Source of the DNA: Maritalea porphyrae
GTDB lineage: Bacteria; Pseudomonadota; Alphaproteobacteria; Rhizobiales; Devosiaceae
Length of the DNA: 64,000 nt
Assembly: GCF_030159895.1 (NCBI RefSeq)
Contig: NZ_BSNI01000002.1
Location: forward strand, 188,039 to 252,038
Reading direction: 5' to 3'
Of the stretch, positions 29,839 through 38,163 are shown one piece after another; position 1 is the first letter of the stretch, and each line of letters opens with the position of its first letter. The position numbers were made by a program, and so were the translations under genes. Under the pieces are notes generated by a model, which was not told where the DNA came from, searched no databases, and saw only the letters and a list, made by a program, of their open reading frames with translations.

Positions 29839-30996
29839 TTATTCCGCAGCATCTTTTCGTGGTGCCGCCAAATAGTCTTTAGACTGCATTTCGATCAGCC
29901 GGGAGATCGTCCGCTGGAACTCAAAAGCCGTTTTATCATCAAGACTTAAAGCGTCCAAATCCATCTCGAAAGAGGCCACCAATTTGTCCCCACGATCATA
30001 AAGTGTATCGATCAACAAAATGAACCGCTTCGCCGCATCGGAGCGCGCGCGGTCAAAACGAGGGATATTTTCAAGGACAAAAGTATGGAAATGGTGGGAA
30101 AGGCGCAAATAGTCTCGTGCGCCCAGCGGTGCCTCGCAAAGCTCCTTAAAGCCGAATCGCGCCGCCCCCATAAAGTGCCGCTGCACAACAAAGTCACGGC
30201 CCATCAGATCAATATGATGCGGATCCGCTTCCATACCGCCAGTTAGGGTATGCCAAGCTTGATCGATGCCAGAACGCGTTTCATTTTCTGGCCCGAAGAA
30301 AAACACCGGCTGTGTTTCAAGTTTTTGGCGACGATAGTCGGTTTGCGATGCCAAATTGAGCACGTCAGCATGTTCAAGCAGCAGGTCAATAAAAGGCAAG
30401 AACAATTGCCGATTAAGCCCATTCTTATAAAGCTGGTCCGGGACCACATTCGACGTCGCAACAACGGTGATGCCCGCGTCAAACAGCTTTTCAAATAGGC
30501 GCTTTAAAAGCATCGCATCGGTAATGTCATTGACGTGAAACTCGTCAAAACACAAAAGCCGAACCTTTTCGATTATCGGCGCAACCACGTAAGGGATTGG
30601 ATCACCCGATTTCTCTTTGTTATCACTTTTGCGAAAGGCCGAAATGCGATTATGCACTTCATCCATAAACTCGTGGAAATGCACCCGTTGTTTGCGCGGC
30701 TCTTTGACCGCATCAAAAAACATATCCATTAAAAGGGTTTTACCGCGCCCCACATCCCCCCAGACATAAAGCCCTTTGGTGAAAGGCGCACCTTTGTCGC
30801 GACCCGCAAGTTTGGAAAATAGCGAGGCTTTTTGTTTTGGTGCATCCACGCCTGCGCGCACATGGTCCAAAGCGGCAACACACTTGGCTTGCTGATGATC
30901 AGGCTGTAACACGCCATCTGCTATTAGCGCCTGATAGGCAGCGCCAACGCTGCCCTCTTCGCTATTGAGATGAACAATGTCGGCGCTATTGCTCAT
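29839..30996 (-). CDS. zapE: Cell division ATPase ZapE (AFG1-like)
   Basis: AFG1/LACE1-type AAA ATPase of 385 residues. Walker A is GDVGRGKTLLMD and Walker B is LLCFDEFHVND, followed by the sensor region VVATSNVVPDQLY. ZapE acts at the Z-ring in E. coli, and the eukaryotic homologue works in mitochondrial protein quality control. Its ATG overlaps the stop of the upstream lipoprotein gene (TAATG), so translation is probably coupled. mdh follows on the same strand after 135 bp. Confidence 0.94.
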   Translation of the reverse strand: MSNSADIVHLNSEEGSVGAAYQALIADGVLQPDHQQAKCVAALDHVRAGVDAPKQKASLFSKLAGRDKGAPFTKGLYVWGDVGRGKTLLMDMFFDAVKEPRKQRVHFHEFMDEVHNRISAFRKSDNKEKSGDPIPYVVAPIIEKVRLLCFDEFHVNDITDAMLLKRLFEKLFDAGITVVATSNVVPDQLYKNGLNRQLFLPFIDLLLEHADVLNLASQTDYRRQKLETQPVFFFGPENETRSGIDQAWHTLTGGMEADPHHIDLMGRDFVVQRHFMGAARFGFKELCEAPLGARDYLRLSHHFHTFVLENIPRFDRARSDAAKRFILLIDTLYDRGDKLVASFEMDLDALSLDDKTAFEFQRTISRLIEMQSKDYLAAPRKDAAE

Positions 30997-31634
30997 TAGC
31001 CAACCATCGAGATGCCTTGGCCGCCAACCATTGTGCCAACAAAACGATCACCATTTTGCAGCAAGGCGCCGATCAACTGACCCGCTTCGTTAAACAACTG
31101 CACTTGATTACCCGTTAGCTGCCATGAACTCACCGCTGCAATCGCTGGAACAGCACAGCCCGGTGACGAGGCGCGATAACGACCTGTTGCGCCTTTTGCA
31201 GATTGCGTCAGGTTCAAACGACAGGTTTCTTCGCCCGATTGAACTGTCCAAACGCCAAGCAACTTCAAAATGGTCAAAGGCCCAGTAAGGTCACGACCCG
31301 CCACATTTGTGTTTTCATTCAGATCATCTAGAGAAACGAATGAAGGATCCGTATCCCCGAACAGGTTCTCTGTATCATTTGCAAACTGGTCATCGGAAAA
31401 TGTCGCGTCTGCATTCGCCGTCGTTGAAATTTCACCATTGCCCGTTGGCTCCTGGCCCACCGGCGGCAAAGAAGACTTATTCACGGACCCATTATCAACC
31501 GGCGTCAATTGCTCAGGTGGTTGACTGGAAGTGGAACGTGAGGCGAAGGGAGAGGAGGTTGACGTGCAAGCAGAAAGGACCAACAGCGCAGACAAGCTTG
31601 CGCCCATTGCCAACAGCTTAACATCAAAATTCAT
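30996..31634 (-). CDS. AprI/Inh-family metalloprotease inhibitor lipoprotein
   Basis: A 212-residue lipoprotein. The signal sequence ends in the lipobox LSAC with the acylated cysteine at about residue 23. A low-complexity Ser/Thr/Pro/Asn linker follows to about residue 115. The C-terminal beta-barrel domain (LLGVWTVQSGEETCRLNLTQ to the end) is of AprI/Inh type, with the two cysteines that usually form its disulfide. Inh proteins block secreted serralysin-type proteases in the periplasm. I use the second of two adjacent ATGs, 7 nt after AAGGAG. Its stop overlaps the zapE start. Confidence 0.88.
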   Translation of the reverse strand: MNFDVKLLAMGASLSALLVLSACTSTSSPFASRSTSSQPPEQLTPVDNGSVNKSSLPPVGQEPTGNGEISTTANADATFSDDQFANDTENLFGDTDPSFVSLDDLNENTNVAGRDLTGPLTILKLLGVWTVQSGEETCRLNLTQSAKGATGRYRASSPGCAVPAIAAVSSWQLTGNQVQLFNEAGQLIGALLQNGDRFVGTMVGGQGISMVG

Positions 31635-31810
31635 CATTTAGCTCCTTTGCGCCCCCGCGCGAGTGCCCAACCTTAGCGGCAAAACCTTAAAACCGTTTCA
31701 ACCTGCATTGAGCATTTCAATTGTGTCTTCATGCCCCAACGAATGTGGCGAACATGCGGCGATGGCCGCACGCGATGGTGCTTAATTGATGCAAGGGGAA
31801 AAATAAAGCC

Positions 31811-32038
31811 CTACTTAGCGACAATATCCGCCAACAAGGCTTCGGCGAGCAACTGCGCGTCCTCCGCCTCATCTTCGGGCACTTGAATGGAAATACCGCC
31901 CGGGCCAGCCATGCCGCCCATGCCAGAAACGCCAATATCGGTGCCTTCAATAGGGTGAAAGCCATGCCCCTTTAGGGCTGGAATGAGGATGCGGGCTTGC
32001 GCCACATCCTCAACTTTGATGATTGTTTTGATCTTCAT
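31811..32038 (-). CDS. DUF2007-family small protein
   Basis: A 75-residue protein, MKIKTIIKVEDVAQARILIP at the start, with a glycine/methionine-rich centre (GVSGMGGMAGPGGISIQV) and an acidic helical end. This fits the DUF2007 fold, described in databases as a putative signal-transducing domain related to PII-like ferredoxin folds. It begins 4 nt after the stop of the DUF2059 gene, so the two are co-transcribed. Function unknown. Confidence 0.82.
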   Translation of the reverse strand: MKIKTIIKVEDVAQARILIPALKGHGFHPIEGTDIGVSGMGGMAGPGGISIQVPEDEAEDAQLLAEALLADIVAK

Positions 32039-32042
32039 AATG

Positions 32043-32525
32043 CTAGCTTATAACCAAACCCTTTTGCTTGGCCAGCTCATTGAATTTCTGCATCATGCTT
32101 GGGAGTTCCTGCTGCATTTTCTGCATCATCCCCGGCATGATTTCACCCATGAGTTTTGGCGCCGTAGCAAGCGTCTTTTGACCCAAGTCCGATTGGTAGA
32201 ATGCCATCAAATCGCGCAATTCTTGCTCGGTGTAATTGTCGGCGTAAAAATCAACCACATCGCCAATAATCGAGCCAATCAAAGCTTCAACCAAACGGCC
32301 ATATTCTGCCTTCATGGCATCCAACGCATCGTCACTAGGGTTTTCGTTTTTCGCAACAATGCTCGCTTCCAACGTCGGCCACACCGCATCCACCATCTGA
32401 TCAACCATCGCACCTGTGGTGGTCAGTTCGACAATTTCTATGGCTAATTCTTGGCGCACACTATCGTCAGCATGTGCGGCGCCAAAAGACAGAAGTAAAA
32501 TCAGTACAAAACCCAAAATTCTCAT
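32043..32525 (-). CDS. DUF2059-family secreted protein
   Basis: A 160-residue protein with an N-terminal signal peptide (MRILGFVLILLLSFGAAHA, cleavage after AHA) and a helical mature part of DUF2059 type (FYADNYTEQELRDLMAFYQS, PKLMGEIMPGMMQKMQQEL). Periplasmic location likely; function unknown. Start 32525 is chosen for the signal peptide and for AAGGA 9 nt upstream. The ribosome-binding site lies directly after the T-run of the sdhB terminator. The DUF2007 gene follows after 4 nt. Confidence 0.85.
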   Translation of the reverse strand: MRILGFVLILLLSFGAAHADDSVRQELAIEIVELTTTGAMVDQMVDAVWPTLEASIVAKNENPSDDALDAMKAEYGRLVEALIGSIIGDVVDFYADNYTEQELRDLMAFYQSDLGQKTLATAPKLMGEIMPGMMQKMQQELPSMMQKFNELAKQKGLVIS

Positions 32526-32540
32526 AAAACATATCCTTGA

Positions 32541-32570
32541 AAAAGAAAAAGCCGCCAACTGCGGCGACTT
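32541..32570 (-). terminator. Terminator after sdhB, abutting the DUF2059 leader
   Basis: Hairpin GCCGC/GCGGC with flanking A/T pairing and a 5-nt loop, followed on the minus strand by TTTTTCTTTT. It ends the sdh operon 34 nt past sdhB. The AAGGA of the DUF2059 gene begins within a few bases of the T-run. Confidence 0.85.
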
Positions 32571-32603
32571 TTTCAAACTATCAAATCATGTTGAGCGATC
32601 AAG

Positions 32604-33380
32604 CTAAACCCGGCGTTCAACCATCATTTTCTTGATCTCACCAATTGCCTTGGCTGGGTTCAACCCTTTAGGGCACGTGTTGGCACAGTTCATAATGGTA
32701 TGGCAGCGATAGAGACGGAACGGATCTTCCAAATCGTCCAAACGCTCGCCTGTCGCTTCGTCCCGGCTATCAATCAACCAGCGATAAGCTTGCAGCAAAA
32801 CTGCCGGGCCCAAATACCGATCACCATTCCACCAATAGCTTGGGCAAGATGTTGAGCAACAAGCGCAAAGAATACACTCGTAAAGGCCATCAAGCTTTTC
32901 GCGGTCTTCGCGCGCCTGCAACCATTCAGCCTGTGGCTCTGGAGATTTGGTTTTCAACCATGGCTCAATGGAACGGTGTTGTGCGTAGAAATTGGTAAGA
33001 TCTGGCACCAAGTCTTTGACCACCGGCATGTGCGGCAAAGGATATACTGCAATCGGACCATCAAACTCGTCCATGCCTTTGGTACAAGCCAGTGTATTCA
33101 TGCCGCCAACATTCATCGCGCATGATCCGCAAATCCCTTCGCGGCAAGAACGACGTAGCGTCAATGTGGGATCGATCTTATCTTTGATGTACAACAGCGC
33201 ATCCAGCACCATCGGACCGCAATCGTCCAAATCGACAAAGAACGTATCGATACGTGGATTGTCGCCACTGTCAGGATCGAACCGATAAATGTGGAACTCG
33301 CGCACATTATCGCCGGACGGCTTTGGCCACGTTTTGCCCTTAGTCGGCTGCGAGTTTTTAGGCAGGGTCAGTTGTACCAT
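32604..33380 (-). CDS. sdhB: Succinate dehydrogenase iron-sulfur subunit
   Basis: Electron-transfer subunit of respiratory complex II, 258 residues. The [2Fe-2S] ligands are in [21 protein letters not shown]-like sequence, and the [4Fe-4S] and [3Fe-4S] ligands in [12 protein letters not shown] and [17 protein letters not shown]. It passes electrons from the SdhA flavin to ubiquinone. Its start lies inside the end of the preceding DUF3052 gene (23-bp overlap). It is the last gene of the operon before a strong terminator. Confidence 0.98.
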   Translation of the reverse strand: MVQLTLPKNSQPTKGKTWPKPSGDNVREFHIYRFDPDSGDNPRIDTFFVDLDDCGPMVLDALLYIKDKIDPTLTLRRSCREGICGSCAMNVGGMNTLACTKGMDEFDGPIAVYPLPHMPVVKDLVPDLTNFYAQHRSIEPWLKTKSPEPQAEWLQAREDREKLDGLYECILCACCSTSCPSYWWNGDRYLGPAVLLQAYRWLIDSRDEATGERLDDLEDPFRLYRCHTIMNCANTCPKGLNPAKAIGEIKKMMVERRV

Positions 33381-33843
33381 CAGCTGGAGCTCCCAAATTC
33401 AATCCATAGCGGTGGCGTTTCTCTTTGCGAATGACCAGCTTCAATCCTGACCACACCGCGTCCACCGCGCAAACTTTCACATCCACCAAATCAAGGGCCA
33501 ACGCTTCAGCGCGCACCACATCTTCAGTGACATCTGTTTCAATTTTCGCCGCCTTTTTTGGCCACGAAATCCATATCATGCCCTCTGGAACAATAAGGCT
33601 TTGCAAACGCTCCAAATGGTCTTTCAACTCTTGGTGGGATTTTGTGAACCCATGGATCACATCAAACCCCGCCTCTTGTGTCGCAAGTCCCGACCATTCA
33701 CTCACTGAGTGGTCTCGATACTCGCAACATTCAAGCAAGGCAGCCTGCGTTTTGGGCAACTCCACAAACAAAACCCGCTGACCATCTTTCAATCCCAATT
33801 TTTTGGGCAATGGTGTACCGGAATATCCGTGTTGCGCTGCCAA
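33358..33843 (-). CDS. DUF3052-family protein encoded inside the sdh operon
   Basis: A 161-residue soluble protein with sequence typical of DUF3052 ([19 protein letters not shown] at the start, [11 protein letters not shown] in the middle, [14 protein letters not shown] near the end). The fold looks like an alpha/beta domain without obvious catalytic residues. The start appears to be TTG at 33843, behind AAGGCGG. It sits between sdhA (32 nt upstream) and sdhB, whose start it overlaps by 23 bp. It should therefore be made together with complex II, but its role is unknown. Confidence 0.85.
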   Translation of the reverse strand: MAAQHGYSGTPLPKKLGLKDGQRVLFVELPKTQAALLECCEYRDHSVSEWSGLATQEAGFDVIHGFTKSHQELKDHLERLQSLIVPEGMIWISWPKKAAKIETDVTEDVVRAEALALDLVDVKVCAVDAVWSGLKLVIRKEKRHRYGLNLGAPADGTTDPA

Positions 33844-33875
33844 ATTTGACCGCCTTTGCTCCTTGCTTCCCGTTC

Positions 33876-35681
33876 TTAGTAGACACGCGCTTTCGGCGCG
33901 ATCTTTTTCAAATCAACTTCTTCGGTAAGCGGATCAACGTGTACACCACGATAGCTCAGCTCCACCTTACCGTTCTCATCAAGGCGAGAAATGGTGTGCT
34001 TGCGCCATTTCTTATCATCACGATCTGGATAGTCTTCCCGCGCATGCGCACCGCGGCTTTCTTGACGTGCTTCAGCAGAAACTACAGTGGTCACCGCGTT
34101 AGCCATCAAGTTTTCAAGCTCTAATGTTTCAACCAAATCCGTATTCCAGATCATTGAATGATCGTGGACTTTAACGTCTGACATCTCACCAAAAATAGCG
34201 CTCATACGTTTCACGCCAGACTGCAATGTTTCTTCAGTCCGGAACACAGCTGCATCTTCTTGCATGGTGCGTTGCATCTTGTCGCGCAATGCAGCAGTTG
34301 GTGTTCCACCATCCGCATAACGCAAGCGATCCAAACGATCCAACGCCTTTTCTTCGCTTGCAGGGTTCACGCTTGGAACGGGTGTTGAAGGATCAACAAC
34401 CTTGCCTGCCTTAATGGCAGCAGCGCGACCAAATACGACCAAGTCAATCAATGAGTTTGAACCCAAACGGTTGGCACCGTGAACAGACGCACAACCAGCC
34501 TCGCCCACAGCCATAAGACCAGGAACGATCGCATCTTCATCGTCAGCTGTTGGATTGAGCACCTCACCCCAATAGTTGGTCGGAATACCGCCCATATTGT
34601 AGTGAACCGTTGGAATAACCGGAATTGGCTCTTTGGTCAGATCAACGCCAGCAAATACTTTCGCGCTTTCCGTAATGCCCGGCAAACGCTCAGCCAACAC
34701 CGCAGGATCAAGGTGATCGAGGTGCAAATAGATGTGGTCTTTGTTTGGACCAACGCCACGGCCTTCGCGAATTTCCATCGTCATGCAACGTGATACCACA
34801 TCGCGTGACGCCAGGTCTTTCGCGTTTGGCGCATAGCGCTCCATAAAGCGCTCGCCCTCAGAGTTGGTGACATAGCCACCTTCGCCGCGTGCGCCTTCAG
34901 TAATCAACACACCCGCGCCGTAAATGCCGGTTGGGTGGAACTGAACAAACTCCATATCCTGCAAAGGAAGACCAGCGCGCGCGACCATGCCACCGCCATC
35001 ACCAGTACAGGTGTGCGCAGATGTCGCTGAGAAGTAGGCGCGTCCATAGCCGCCTGTCGCCAACACTGTTTGTTTGGCGCGGAAACGGTGGATGGTGCCA
35101 TCATCCAATTTCCAAGCAATCACGCCGATACATTCGCCGTCTTCGCTCATCAGCAAATCTGTTGCGAAATATTCGATGAAAAACTCAGCATTGTTGCGCA
35201 ATGACTGTCCATAAAGCGTGTGCAAAATCGCGTGACCGGTTCTATCAGCCGCGGCACAAGTGCGCTGTACTGGCGGACCTTCGCCAAAGTTTTGCATGTG
35301 CCCACCAAACGGACGCTGGTAAATCTTACCCTCTTCTGTCCGCGAGAATGGCACACCATAGTGCTCAAGCTCATACACTGCTGCGGGCGCTTCACGCGCA
35401 AGATATTCCATCGCATCGTTGTCGCCGAGCCAATCTGAGCCTTTGACCGTGTCATACATGTGCCACTGCCAGCTATCGGGGCCCATATTGGACAAAGAAG
35501 CGGCAATGCCACCCTGCGCTGCAACTGTGTGCGAGCGCGTTGGGAAAACTTTAGAGATACAAGCGGTGCGCAAACCCTGCTCAGCCATGCCAAGCGTTGC
35601 GCGCAATCCAGCGCCACCAGCGCCAACAACAACCACATCAAATGCGTGATCGATAATTTCGTAAGAACCTTTGCGTGCCAT
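33876..35681 (-). CDS. sdhA: Succinate dehydrogenase flavoprotein subunit
   Basis: Catalytic FAD subunit of complex II, oxidising succinate to fumarate, 601 residues. The FAD fold is [20 protein letters not shown]. The histidine that covalently binds FAD is in [14 protein letters not shown]. Active-site stretches [11 protein letters not shown] and [19 protein letters not shown] are present. It follows sdhD after 6 nt and precedes the DUF3052 gene. Confidence 0.99.
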   Translation of the reverse strand: MARKGSYEIIDHAFDVVVVGAGGAGLRATLGMAEQGLRTACISKVFPTRSHTVAAQGGIAASLSNMGPDSWQWHMYDTVKGSDWLGDNDAMEYLAREAPAAVYELEHYGVPFSRTEEGKIYQRPFGGHMQNFGEGPPVQRTCAAADRTGHAILHTLYGQSLRNNAEFFIEYFATDLLMSEDGECIGVIAWKLDDGTIHRFRAKQTVLATGGYGRAYFSATSAHTCTGDGGGMVARAGLPLQDMEFVQFHPTGIYGAGVLITEGARGEGGYVTNSEGERFMERYAPNAKDLASRDVVSRCMTMEIREGRGVGPNKDHIYLHLDHLDPAVLAERLPGITESAKVFAGVDLTKEPIPVIPTVHYNMGGIPTNYWGEVLNPTADDEDAIVPGLMAVGEAGCASVHGANRLGSNSLIDLVVFGRAAAIKAGKVVDPSTPVPSVNPASEEKALDRLDRLRYADGGTPTAALRDKMQRTMQEDAAVFRTEETLQSGVKRMSAIFGEMSDVKVHDHSMIWNTDLVETLELENLMANAVTTVVSAEARQESRGAHAREDYPDRDDKKWRKHTISRLDENGKVELSYRGVHVDPLTEEVDLKKIAPKARVY

Positions 35682-35687
35682 CAGGTC

Positions 35688-36071
35688 TTAGCCCCCAAAA
35701 CTCAGTTTAAGAAGCGAAACAACTGCAACCGCAGCGACGCCATAGGAAAAGAATGTATTGAGCAAAATCAGAACAATTTTGCTGCCCTCTGCCTGCACAT
35801 AGTCTTCAATCACCACCTGCAAGCCAAGCTTCATGTGAATGCATGCGCTCAAAACAGTAAGAATGGTCAAAGCGGTTACAAACGGATTTGCAAAGGTTGC
35901 AAGCATTTGTGCGCGATCAGCACCGACTAGCGATACGATCAGCCAAACCAGAAACAACATAAGCGGCACATTGGCCACTGCGGTCATGCGCTGGGTCCAA
36001 AAATGTCCAGTGCCTTCCTTGGCAGAACCAAGGCCCGTGACCCGAGAATAAGGGGTACGATAACTCATCAT
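35688..36071 (-). CDS. sdhD: Succinate dehydrogenase membrane anchor SdhD
   Basis: Hydrophobic anchor of complex II, 127 residues with three membrane helices (about 32-52, 60-82 and 98-120). HMKLGLQVVIEDYV carries the expected heme-ligand histidine and quinone-site residues. It lies between sdhC (15 nt upstream) and sdhA. Confidence 0.95.
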   Translation of the reverse strand: MMSYRTPYSRVTGLGSAKEGTGHFWTQRMTAVANVPLMLFLVWLIVSLVGADRAQMLATFANPFVTALTILTVLSACIHMKLGLQVVIEDYVQAEGSKIVLILLNTFFSYGVAAVAVVSLLKLSFGG

Positions 36072-36086
36072 CAGCCTCCCAAGGAA

Positions 36087-36464
36087 TTAAATAAGAACCA
36101 ACAGCCACAACAGAGCTGTCAAAACCACGCCACCAATTAGCGTCAGCCAACCGTAGGTGTACCGCTCTGGTCCATAACCTTTGCCCATGTCCCAAACAAA
36201 GTGGCGCAAGCCACCAAGCATGTGGTGGAACAATGCCCATGTGTATCCGATCAGAATGAGCCGGCCGAACCAGTGATTGAAGAAGCCTTGTGCAATATCA
36301 AATGCACCGTCGCCAATTGCAGCGGCAGCAAACCACCACGCGAGCAATGCCGTGCCAAGATAAAGACCAACACCCGTAATGCGGTGCACAATGGACATCG
36401 CCATTGTGATTTCAAACTTGTAGATCTGCAGGTGCGGCGAGAGAGGACGATTAGGTTCAGCCAT
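36087..36464 (-). CDS. sdhC: Succinate dehydrogenase cytochrome b556 subunit SdhC
   Basis: Cytochrome b subunit of complex II, 125 residues with three helices. The family signature RPLSPHLQIYKFEITMAMSI is at the start, with the quinone-site SIVHRITG and the heme histidine in HHMLGGLRHF. It is the first gene of sdhCDA-DUF3052-sdhB. A candidate promoter lies about 75-100 bp upstream. Confidence 0.97.
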   Translation of the reverse strand: MAEPNRPLSPHLQIYKFEITMAMSIVHRITGVGLYLGTALLAWWFAAAAIGDGAFDIAQGFFNHWFGRLILIGYTWALFHHMLGGLRHFVWDMGKGYGPERYTYGWLTLIGGVVLTALLWLLVLI

Positions 36465-36534
36465 TGCGACAGGGCCTCTTGATCAATTGCGTTATGCCTA
36501 TGCCCCCAAATTCGACACAAGCCTTTTATAAAGA

Positions 36535-36563
36535 CATCTACCCGTCAAACGAAGATTCGTCAA
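36535..36563 (-). promoter_or_regulatory. Candidate sigma-70 promoter for the sdh operon
   Basis: On the minus strand, TTGACG (-35) and TAGATG (-10) are separated by exactly 17 bp. The expected transcription start is about 64 nt upstream of the sdhC ATG. The -10 box is only a moderate match. Confidence 0.4.
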
Positions 36564-36647
36564 AGAAACGGGCCTTGTTCTTAAGTCGAAGCGGCAACTT
36601 TACCTATACGGAAACCGCTACGCACTTGAAGCCAATTGCATCCGCAA

Positions 36648-36854
36648 CTAGTAATCTGTCAAGGCTTTTTCCATATCGAACGGTTGATCTGGCACCTCTT
36701 TTGTCACGGCCTGGCCGCAACGCATCTTGTTTTCAGCTGCATCGAAAGTGTATTTGGGCTCACCATAGAGCGTCCAACCTTCACTCAGCGCTTTGCTCAC
36801 ACGTTTACAGAATTGGCTGTCATCATCATTGGTGATAAATCGATAGATATGCAT
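36648..36854 (-). CDS. DUF1737-family small protein
   Basis: A 68-residue protein: MHIYRFITNDDDSQFCKRVS, then a central ALSEGWTLYGEPKYTFDA and an AVTKEV stretch. This is the pattern of DUF1737 proteins. Start 36854 is chosen because AAGGGGAC lies upstream; a frame extending to 36911 lacks similarity. It stands alone between sdhC and carbonic anhydrase. Function unknown. Confidence 0.85.
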   Translation of the reverse strand: MHIYRFITNDDDSQFCKRVSKALSEGWTLYGEPKYTFDAAENKMRCGQAVTKEVPDQPFDMEKALTDY

Positions 36855-36981
36855 ATTATGTCCCCTTGTAAGGACTAGTTTTTGACTGGAATCAATGATT
36901 TGGCAAGTCAATCATTTATCACCGAACGCATTCGCCCTTTGTCGAGTTGCAAAACACAAACAATCAGGATATTTGACCGAT

Positions 36982-37626
36982 ATGAACAGCTTTCCAAATG
37001 AATTGCTCGCTGGGTACCGCGCCTTTATGGACGGCACTTACAAACAACAGCGAAACAGAATCCGGGAATTGGCTGACAAAGGCCAAACCCCATCCACAAT
37101 GATCATCGCGTGCTGTGATAGCCGCGCTGCGCCGGAGATGATATTCGACGCACATCCGGGCGAACTTTTCGTGGTCCGCAATGTGGCCAACTTGGTGCCA
37201 GAATACGCGCCCGATGGTCGACACCACTCCACCTCTGCAGCTATTGAGTTTGCGGTAAATGGACTTGGCGTTTCCAATATCGTCGTGATGGGCCACGGAC
37301 GCTGCGGCGGCATCAAAGCCGCACTTTCCGGTGGTGAAGTCAAACTCGACGAAGGCGATTTCATTGGCAAATGGATGAGCCAACTTGCCCCGGTTGCCGA
37401 AAAAGTCGCATCAGCTGGCGTGATGACAGATGGCGAACGCCAAACAGCCCTTGAGCGTGTCGGTGTGCGTCAATCGGTCAATCACCTCAAAACCTTCCCA
37501 TATGTCAACGATCTGGTTGAAAAGGGTGAATTGTCGCTTCACGGCGCTTGGTTCGACATTTCAACCGCTGAACTTTGGATTATGGACCACGAAACGGGCG
37601 ACTTTGTGCGTCCAGAAAACGACTAG
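36982..37626 (+). CDS. Beta-class carbonic anhydrase
   Basis: Zinc enzyme interconverting CO2 and bicarbonate, 214 residues. The zinc ligands and catalytic dyad are C45, D46, R48 (CDSR), H105 and C108 (GHGRCGG). The start at 36982 gives the usual family beginning; an upstream frame to 36895 adds unrelated residues. The stop codon TAG lies within a CTAG shared with the stop of the convergent GNAT gene. Confidence 0.95.
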   Translation: MNSFPNELLAGYRAFMDGTYKQQRNRIRELADKGQTPSTMIIACCDSRAAPEMIFDAHPGELFVVRNVANLVPEYAPDGRHHSTSAAIEFAVNGLGVSNIVVMGHGRCGGIKAALSGGEVKLDEGDFIGKWMSQLAPVAEKVASAGVMTDGERQTALERVGVRQSVNHLKTFPYVNDLVEKGELSLHGAWFDISTAELWIMDHETGDFVRPEND

Positions 37627-38066
37627 TTCGCACCTTTGCGCCAACGATATAGCCGATCGGGGAGCTTTTCTTCATTCTCCCCGTCGGTCTCTTTTATCGC
37701 AACGAAACCATTCTTTTCATAAAAGGCGCGCGCCGCCCAGTTTTGCTGAAAACACCATAATTCAAGTGCGTCATGACGCGCTTTGGCATCATCAATCAGC
37801 CTTTGCCCAATCCCCTGCTGTCGCCTATCCGGATCAAGATAAAGGTGGGCAATCCAACCATCCAAATCCACAATAAACCCAACAACCTGCTCAGCTTCTT
37901 CTGCCAAGGTGATGCGACCGCGTACGTGCATTTCACGCATGTGCTTACGGTCTTCTTCTGGCGAATGAACTATTGGCAAAAATGGCAATGCAACTTGCCG
38001 CGAGCGCAAAAACAACTGCGCAATCGCTTCAATATCGTCCGAAGTAGCGATGCGCAGTTGAACCAA
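37623..38066 (-). CDS. GNAT-family N-acetyltransferase
   Basis: A 147-residue acetyltransferase. It contains the acetyl-CoA-binding motif A (AHLYLDPDRRQQGIGQRLIDDA) in the typical position and the ARAFYEKNGF motif B. The start appears to be TTG (38066), with GAGG 5 nt upstream; no in-frame ATG gives a complete domain. The substrate is unknown. Its stop codon overlaps the carbonic anhydrase stop in a shared CTAG. Confidence 0.9.
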   Translation of the reverse strand: MVQLRIATSDDIEAIAQLFLRSRQVALPFLPIVHSPEEDRKHMREMHVRGRITLAEEAEQVVGFIVDLDGWIAHLYLDPDRRQQGIGQRLIDDAKARHDALELWCFQQNWAARAFYEKNGFVAIKETDGENEEKLPDRLYRWRKGAN

Positions 38067-38105
38067 AATCGCCTCTTCCCTCAGCGTTTACGTTTCAGTT
38101 GATCA

Positions 38106-38134
38106 AAGAAAAAGGCCGGGCACAATGCCCGACC
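38106..38134 (-). terminator. Terminator after asd
   Basis: GC-rich hairpin, GGCCGGGCA against TGCCCGACC with one mismatch and a short loop, followed on the minus strand by TTTTTCTTT. It lies 30 nt past the asd stop, upstream of the GNAT gene. Confidence 0.85.
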
Positions 38135-38163
38135 TAATTTCGTTAGATTCTTTTTTAAAGCGC

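Noticed and set aside
36895-36981. Longer carbonic anhydrase reading upstream of 36982
   Set aside because: The extra 29 residues resemble no carbonic anhydrase and overlap the upstream region of the DUF1737 gene; the ATG at 36982 gives the usual family start.
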